NCBI GenBank assembly: GCA_041678445.1
Contig: JBAYOD010000090.1
Location: forward strand, 1 to 12,203
Source of the DNA: Zeimonas sp041678445
GTDB lineage: Bacteria; Pseudomonadota; Gammaproteobacteria; Burkholderiales; Burkholderiaceae_E
Reading direction: 5' to 3'
Length of the DNA: 12,203 nt
The position numbers and the translations under genes were made by a program. Of the stretch, positions 10,134 to 12,203 are shown in pieces (positions within the stretch are counted from its first letter, which is position 1; the number at the start of each line of letters is the position of its first letter). The notes under the pieces are model-generated. The model was not told the DNA's origin. It saw nothing but the letters and a program-made list of their open reading frames with translations, and made no database searches.

Positions 10134-10904
10134 ATGGCTTTCGTCTTTCCCCCGCCGCCGCAAGCGGCCGTGCCGGTTGCCGGCAGCGACGAGCAGTTCC
10201 CGGTCAACCGGATCTACTGCGTCGGCCGCAACTATGTCGAGCACGCGATCGAGATGGGTTTCACCGGCCGCGAGGAACCGTTCTTCTTCATGAAGCCGGC
10301 CGACGCCCTGGTGGCCGTTCCCGAAGGCAGCGTCGGCGACGTCGCCTATCCGCCGGGCACCGAAGACCTGCACCACGAGATCGAACTGGTCGTCGCGATC
10401 GGCGAGGGCGGCCGCAACATCGCCGCCGCCGACGCCGGGCGCCACATCTACGGCTACGCGGTCGGGCTCGACCTCACCCGGCGCGACCTGCAAGGCGTCG
10501 CCAAGAAGCTGGGCCGGCCCTGGGAAATCGGCAAGGCCTTCGACCAGTCAGCCCCGATCGGCCCGATCCGCCGGGCGGAGGAGGGGGCCGGCAACAAGGG
10601 GGCCGGCAACAAGGGAGCCGGCAACCACGGCAGCCCGACCGGCACTGGCGACAACCGCCACGCCCCGATGGCTGCGGGCACCATTTCGCTGGCGGTCAAC
10701 GGCGTGCAGCGCCAGGCCAGCGATGTCTCCAGGCTGATCTGGAACATCGGCGAGATCATCGAGCACCTGGCACGGTTCTGGACGCTCAGACCCGGTGACC
10801 TGATCTTCACCGGCACGCCCGAAGGCGTAGCCGCCGTCGTGCGGGGCGACCGGCTCGAAGGCCGGGTCGACGGGGTCGGCGAACTGAAGATCCGCCTGGT
10901 CTGA
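10134..10904 (+). CDS. Fumarylacetoacetate hydrolase (FAH) family protein, fumarylpyruvate hydrolase-like
   Basis: A metal-dependent C-C bond hydrolase or related enzyme acting on beta-dicarbonyl acids, cytosolic. Closest by recall to NagK-type fumarylpyruvate hydrolases of the gentisate pathway. The product has 256 residues, where relatives have about 230. Visible family segments are RIYCVGRNYVEHA (26-38), FFFMKPADAL (50-59), the metal-ligand segment HHEIELVVAIG with Glu82 and Glu84, GLDLTRRDLQ with Asp113, RPWEIGKAFDQSAP (128-141) with the conserved Lys134, and the C-terminal LRPGDLIFTGTPEGV (218-232). An insert at about 148-180 contains three GAGN(K/H) repeats and a Gly/Thr/Asn-rich stretch. 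The flanking conserved segments are intact, so the fold is probably unaffected. The ATG at 10134 has GGAG 5 bases upstream. The substrate is uncertain: no gentisate dioxygenase or isomerase gene is in the window. It is followed on the same strand by a thioesterase gene. Confidence 0.9.
   Translation: MAFVFPPPPQAAVPVAGSDEQFPVNRIYCVGRNYVEHAIEMGFTGREEPFFFMKPADALVAVPEGSVGDVAYPPGTEDLHHEIELVVAIGEGGRNIAAADAGRHIYGYAVGLDLTRRDLQGVAKKLGRPWEIGKAFDQSAPIGPIRRAEEGAGNKGAGNKGAGNHGSPTGTGDNRHAPMAAGTISLAVNGVQRQASDVSRLIWNIGEIIEHLARFWTLRPGDLIFTGTPEGVAAVVRGDRLEGRVDGVGELKIRLV
10584..10628 (+). repeat. 15-bp in-frame tandem repeat (three units) inside the FAH gene
   Basis: Units are at 10584-10598, 10599-10613 and 10614-10628. 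The first two are identical (GGGGCCGGCAACAAG); the third differs at three bases (GGA for GGG, CAC for AAG). They encode GAGNK, GAGNK and GAGNH, residues 151-165, in a segment absent from usual FAH-family proteins. Because the unit is a multiple of three, copy-number change would keep the frame. Confidence 0.9.
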
Positions 10905-10909
10905 AAGCG

Positions 10910-10936
10910 CGGCGCCCGATCTCCTGGAGGGCGCCG
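10910..10936 (+). terminator. Hairpin between the FAH and thioesterase genes, possible weak terminator
   Basis: CGGCGCCC (10910-10917) pairs perfectly with GGGCGCCG (10929-10936) around an 11-base loop. Only GTTTC follows, so it lacks a full T-tract and may be a leaky terminator, an mRNA-stabilising structure or a chance GC inverted repeat. It begins 6 bases after the FAH stop codon. Confidence 0.35.
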
Positions 10937-10964
10937 GTTTCACCGAACGGGGAAGGCAGCGACC

Positions 10965-11432
10965 ATGCGCACCTGGGTCCATCCAGTCCTGATCGGCTTC
11001 GGCGACTGCGATCCGGCCGGCATCGTCTTCTATCCGAACTTCTTCCGCTGGTTCGACGCCGCCACCCACGAAATGCTGCGCGACGCCGGTCAGACCCACG
11101 ACGGCATGCAGCGCGAGCACGGCTGGATTCTCGGCCCGCTGGTCGACGCCGGAGCGAGCTTTCGCGCGCCCGCCCGCTACAATGAGCGGATCGAGATCCG
11201 GTCGCGCATCGAGTGCTGGAGCACGAAGACCTTCCGGATCGCGCACCATGCCATGCGCGGGCCGACCCTGCTCGCCGAGGGCTGGGAAGTACGCTTCATC
11301 GGCGCTCCCCATCCCGACGATCCGAAGCGTCTGCGCGCGCTGCCCATTCCGGCCTGGTTCCGTGCGCTGTTCGAGGCCACCGGGCCAGGCCGTACGGATG
11401 GCTCACAAACCGGCAACGAGGAAACATCATGA
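10965..11432 (+). CDS. Acyl-CoA thioesterase, 4-hydroxybenzoyl-CoA thioesterase (4HBT) type
   Basis: A hot-dog-fold hydrolase that releases CoA from an acyl- or aroyl-CoA; cytosolic. The product has 155 residues (Pseudomonas 4HBT about 141). The N-terminal segment GFGDCDPAGIVFYPNFFRWFDAA is nearly the same as in the Pseudomonas 4-hydroxybenzoyl-CoA thioesterase, and Asp16 (the second Asp in GDCDPAG) matches its catalytic Asp17. Further family features are the central ASFRAPARYNERIEI strand region and a C-terminal RLRALPIPAWF segment. The last 20 or so residues are polar and probably unstructured. The ATG at 10965 has GGAAGG at 10951-10956, spacing 8. The stop overlaps the peroxidase gene by 4 bases (ATGA), so these two are probably translated together. 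The exact substrate is unknown; the family also includes thioesterases for other short and aromatic acyl-CoAs. Confidence 0.93.
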   Translation: MRTWVHPVLIGFGDCDPAGIVFYPNFFRWFDAATHEMLRDAGQTHDGMQREHGWILGPLVDAGASFRAPARYNERIEIRSRIECWSTKTFRIAHHAMRGPTLLAEGWEVRFIGAPHPDDPKRLRALPIPAWFRALFEATGPGRTDGSQTGNEETS

Positions 11433-12022
11433 CGCCAGGCATTGCAGCCCTGAATCCATCCGACCCGGCCCGGCGCAAGACCCTGAAGACCGGCGCGGCC
11501 CTGGCACTGGCCGCCTGCGGCGCACCGGCACTGGCCGCCCGGCAATGTCCGGCGCTGCTCGACCACAGCTTCAAGCGGCTGCAGGATGAAGTCCCGCAGA
11601 CGCTGTGCCAGTACGCAGGCAAGGTGCTGCTGGTCGTCAACACCGCCAGTCGCTGCGGCTTCACGCCGCAGTACGAGGGCCTCGAAGCCCTGTACGGCAA
11701 GTACGCGGACCGCGGCCTCGTCGTGATGGGCTTTCCGTCGGACGACTTCCGCCAGGAAGCGCCCACCCGGGCCGAGATCGCCGCAGTCTGCTTCGATACC
11801 TACGGCGTGCGCTTCCCGATGTTCGTCGAATCGTCGGTCAGCGGCCCCGGGGCCAATCCGCTGCACGCCGCGCTGGCCCGGGCAACCGGTGCCGAACCGC
11901 AGTGGAACTTCCACAAGTACCTGGTCGACCGCCAGGGCCAGCCGGTGGCGAGCTTCGACAGCAGGGTGCGGCCTGACGATCCGAAGCTGGTCGCGGCGAT
12001 CGAGGCGGCGCTGCGGCAGTAA
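11429..12022 (+). CDS. Exported glutathione peroxidase family protein (probably thioredoxin-type, 2-Cys)
   Basis: Reduces hydrogen peroxide or organic hydroperoxides. The product has 197 residues. The N-terminus carries RRKTLK (15-20) and a hydrophobic run, then either a lipobox LAAC (27-30) or a signal peptidase site after ALA (34-36). Export is therefore likely, though Sec, Tat or lipoprotein routing is unclear. The thioredoxin-like domain has peroxidatic Cys76 in NTASRCGFTPQYEGLEALY (71-89), and the conserved Trp159 and Asn160 in WNFHKYLVD. The usual FPCNQF motif is FPSDDF (102-107), so the tetrad Gln is replaced by Asp. Cys121 in AAVCFDTYGVRFPMF sits where 2-Cys thioredoxin-dependent members have the resolving cysteine, which argues against glutathione as reductant. 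The ATG at 11429 has GAGGA at 11418-11422, spacing 6, and overlaps the thioesterase stop. Confidence 0.92.
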   Translation: MTPGIAALNPSDPARRKTLKTGAALALAACGAPALAARQCPALLDHSFKRLQDEVPQTLCQYAGKVLLVVNTASRCGFTPQYEGLEALYGKYADRGLVVMGFPSDDFRQEAPTRAEIAAVCFDTYGVRFPMFVESSVSGPGANPLHAALARATGAEPQWNFHKYLVDRQGQPVASFDSRVRPDDPKLVAAIEAALRQ

Positions 12023-12029
12023 GCGGGGC

Positions 12030-12101
12030 GGGCCAGGACGCGGGGCGGGGCTTTCGGCGCACGCCGGGCCAGGACACGGGGCGAAGCTTTCGGCGCACGC
12101 C
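12030..12101 (+). repeat. 36-bp tandem duplication downstream of the peroxidase gene
   Basis: Copy 1 is 12030-12065 and copy 2 is 12066-12101, directly adjacent. They match at 33 of 36 bases by eye. Both begin GGGCCAGGAC and end GCTTTCGGCGCACGCC. The mismatches are one G/A at the eleventh base and GG/AA just before the GCTTTC block. A third copy does not follow: the sequence diverges after GGGTGC. Confidence 0.9.
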
Positions 12102-12110
12102 GGGTGCTTG

Positions 12111-12125
12111 CCCCGCTTCGCGGGG
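12111..12125 (+). terminator. GC-rich hairpin after the peroxidase gene, possible terminator
   Basis: CCCCGC (12111-12116) pairs with GCGGGG (12120-12125) around a TTC loop. The stem is stable but is followed by TGCCC rather than a T-tract, and it lies 89 bases after the stop codon. It may act as a Rho-independent-like or mRNA-end structure, or be part of a dispersed repeat element. Confidence 0.35.
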
Positions 12126-12203
12126 TGCCCTCCGGTGCTCGGGTTCGTGGCCTGCCGCCGAAACTCGCTTCGCTCCCGCCGCTGCGCGGCGCTCGCTGCG
12201 CTC

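Larger units (their letters stand above)
12023..12203. other. Non-coding tail with repeats and hairpins; no gene seen
   Basis: The final 181 bases contain no credible gene. They hold a 36-bp tandem duplication (12030-12101), a GC-rich hairpin (12111-12125), and then a run of short inverted elements to the window edge, including GCCGC/GCGGC at 12178-12190 and alternating CGCTTCGCTC and CGCTGCGCTC motifs. The composition resembles the palindromic intergenic repeats common in GC-rich betaproteobacteria. Frames that stay open here encode low-complexity Arg/Ala/Ser/Glu and look like by-products of composition. Confidence 0.6.

Noticed and set aside
10935..10941. A further CGGTTTC before the thioesterase gene, possibly sharing a regulator with the 17-bp array
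   Set aside because: CGGTTTC or its complement also occurs inside coding regions (for example 9966-9972 and 9040-9046) and over the SQR ribosome binding site (8272-8278), so a single copy is not informative. Only the regular three-unit array stands out.
10134..11432. A complete gentisate or benzoate degradation cluster
   Set aside because: Only an FAH-family hydrolase and a 4HBT-type thioesterase are present. No ring-cleaving dioxygenase, isomerase or CoA ligase is in the window, so naming the pathway would go beyond the evidence.
11838..12203. Minus-strand gene entering from the right edge through the 36-bp repeats
   Set aside because: A frame does stay open from the edge into the end of the peroxidase gene, but it is Arg/Ala/Ser/Glu low-complexity, runs antisense into a certain gene and has no recognisable domain. 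I treat it as repeat-derived.

Overview
The window looks like ordinary chromosomal DNA of a high-GC proteobacterium, most likely a betaproteobacterium of the Burkholderiales type. This rests on the GC-rich third codon positions, on close similarity of the SerA and MetH proteins to the proteobacterial enzymes, and on the family mix (CaiB/BaiF CoA-transferase, fumarylpyruvate hydrolase-like FAH protein, 4-hydroxybenzoyl-CoA-type thioesterase). The assignment is from recall, not from a database search. I see no phage, transposon, CRISPR, tRNA or rRNA signal.

Layout from left to right. (1) Bases 1-1729, + strand: the 3' end of an acyl-CoA dehydrogenase gene, overlapping by one base a class III CoA-transferase gene; together they form an acyl-CoA catabolic pair of unknown substrate. 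(2) Bases 1800-4258, + strand: serA (3-phosphoglycerate dehydrogenase), overlapping an MFS transporter gene that starts with TTG. (3) Bases 4262-8116, - strand: full-length cobalamin-dependent methionine synthase metH, convergent with the transporter gene at a distance of 3 bp. (4) Bases 8281-10053, + strand: a type II sulfide:quinone oxidoreductase with a Tat signal, followed by a small three-helix membrane protein of unknown function. (5) Bases 10134-12022, + strand: an FAH-family hydrolase, a 4HBT-type acyl-CoA thioesterase and an exported glutathione peroxidase, the last two overlapping by 4 bp. (6) Bases 12023-12203: non-coding, with a 36-bp tandem duplication and several GC-rich hairpins.

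Functionally, SerA and MetH belong to the serine/one-carbon/methionine network: serine supplies C1 units to folate, and MetH uses methyl-THF to make methionine. The SQR would feed electrons from sulfide to the quinone pool from the periplasmic side, and the peroxidase would act on peroxides outside the cytoplasm. The FAH hydrolase and the thioesterase fit aromatic or acyl-CoA catabolism, but no ring-cleavage gene is present to prove it.

I did not find a clearly new biological system. The points most worth checking are: the Tat-exported type II SQR with exactly two cysteines and its small membrane neighbour; a 15-bp coding repeat inserted in the FAH protein; a 17-bp tandem repeat (three units) directly upstream of that gene; the 36-bp tandem repeat and hairpin block after the peroxidase gene; and active-site variations in the acyl-CoA dehydrogenase and the peroxidase.
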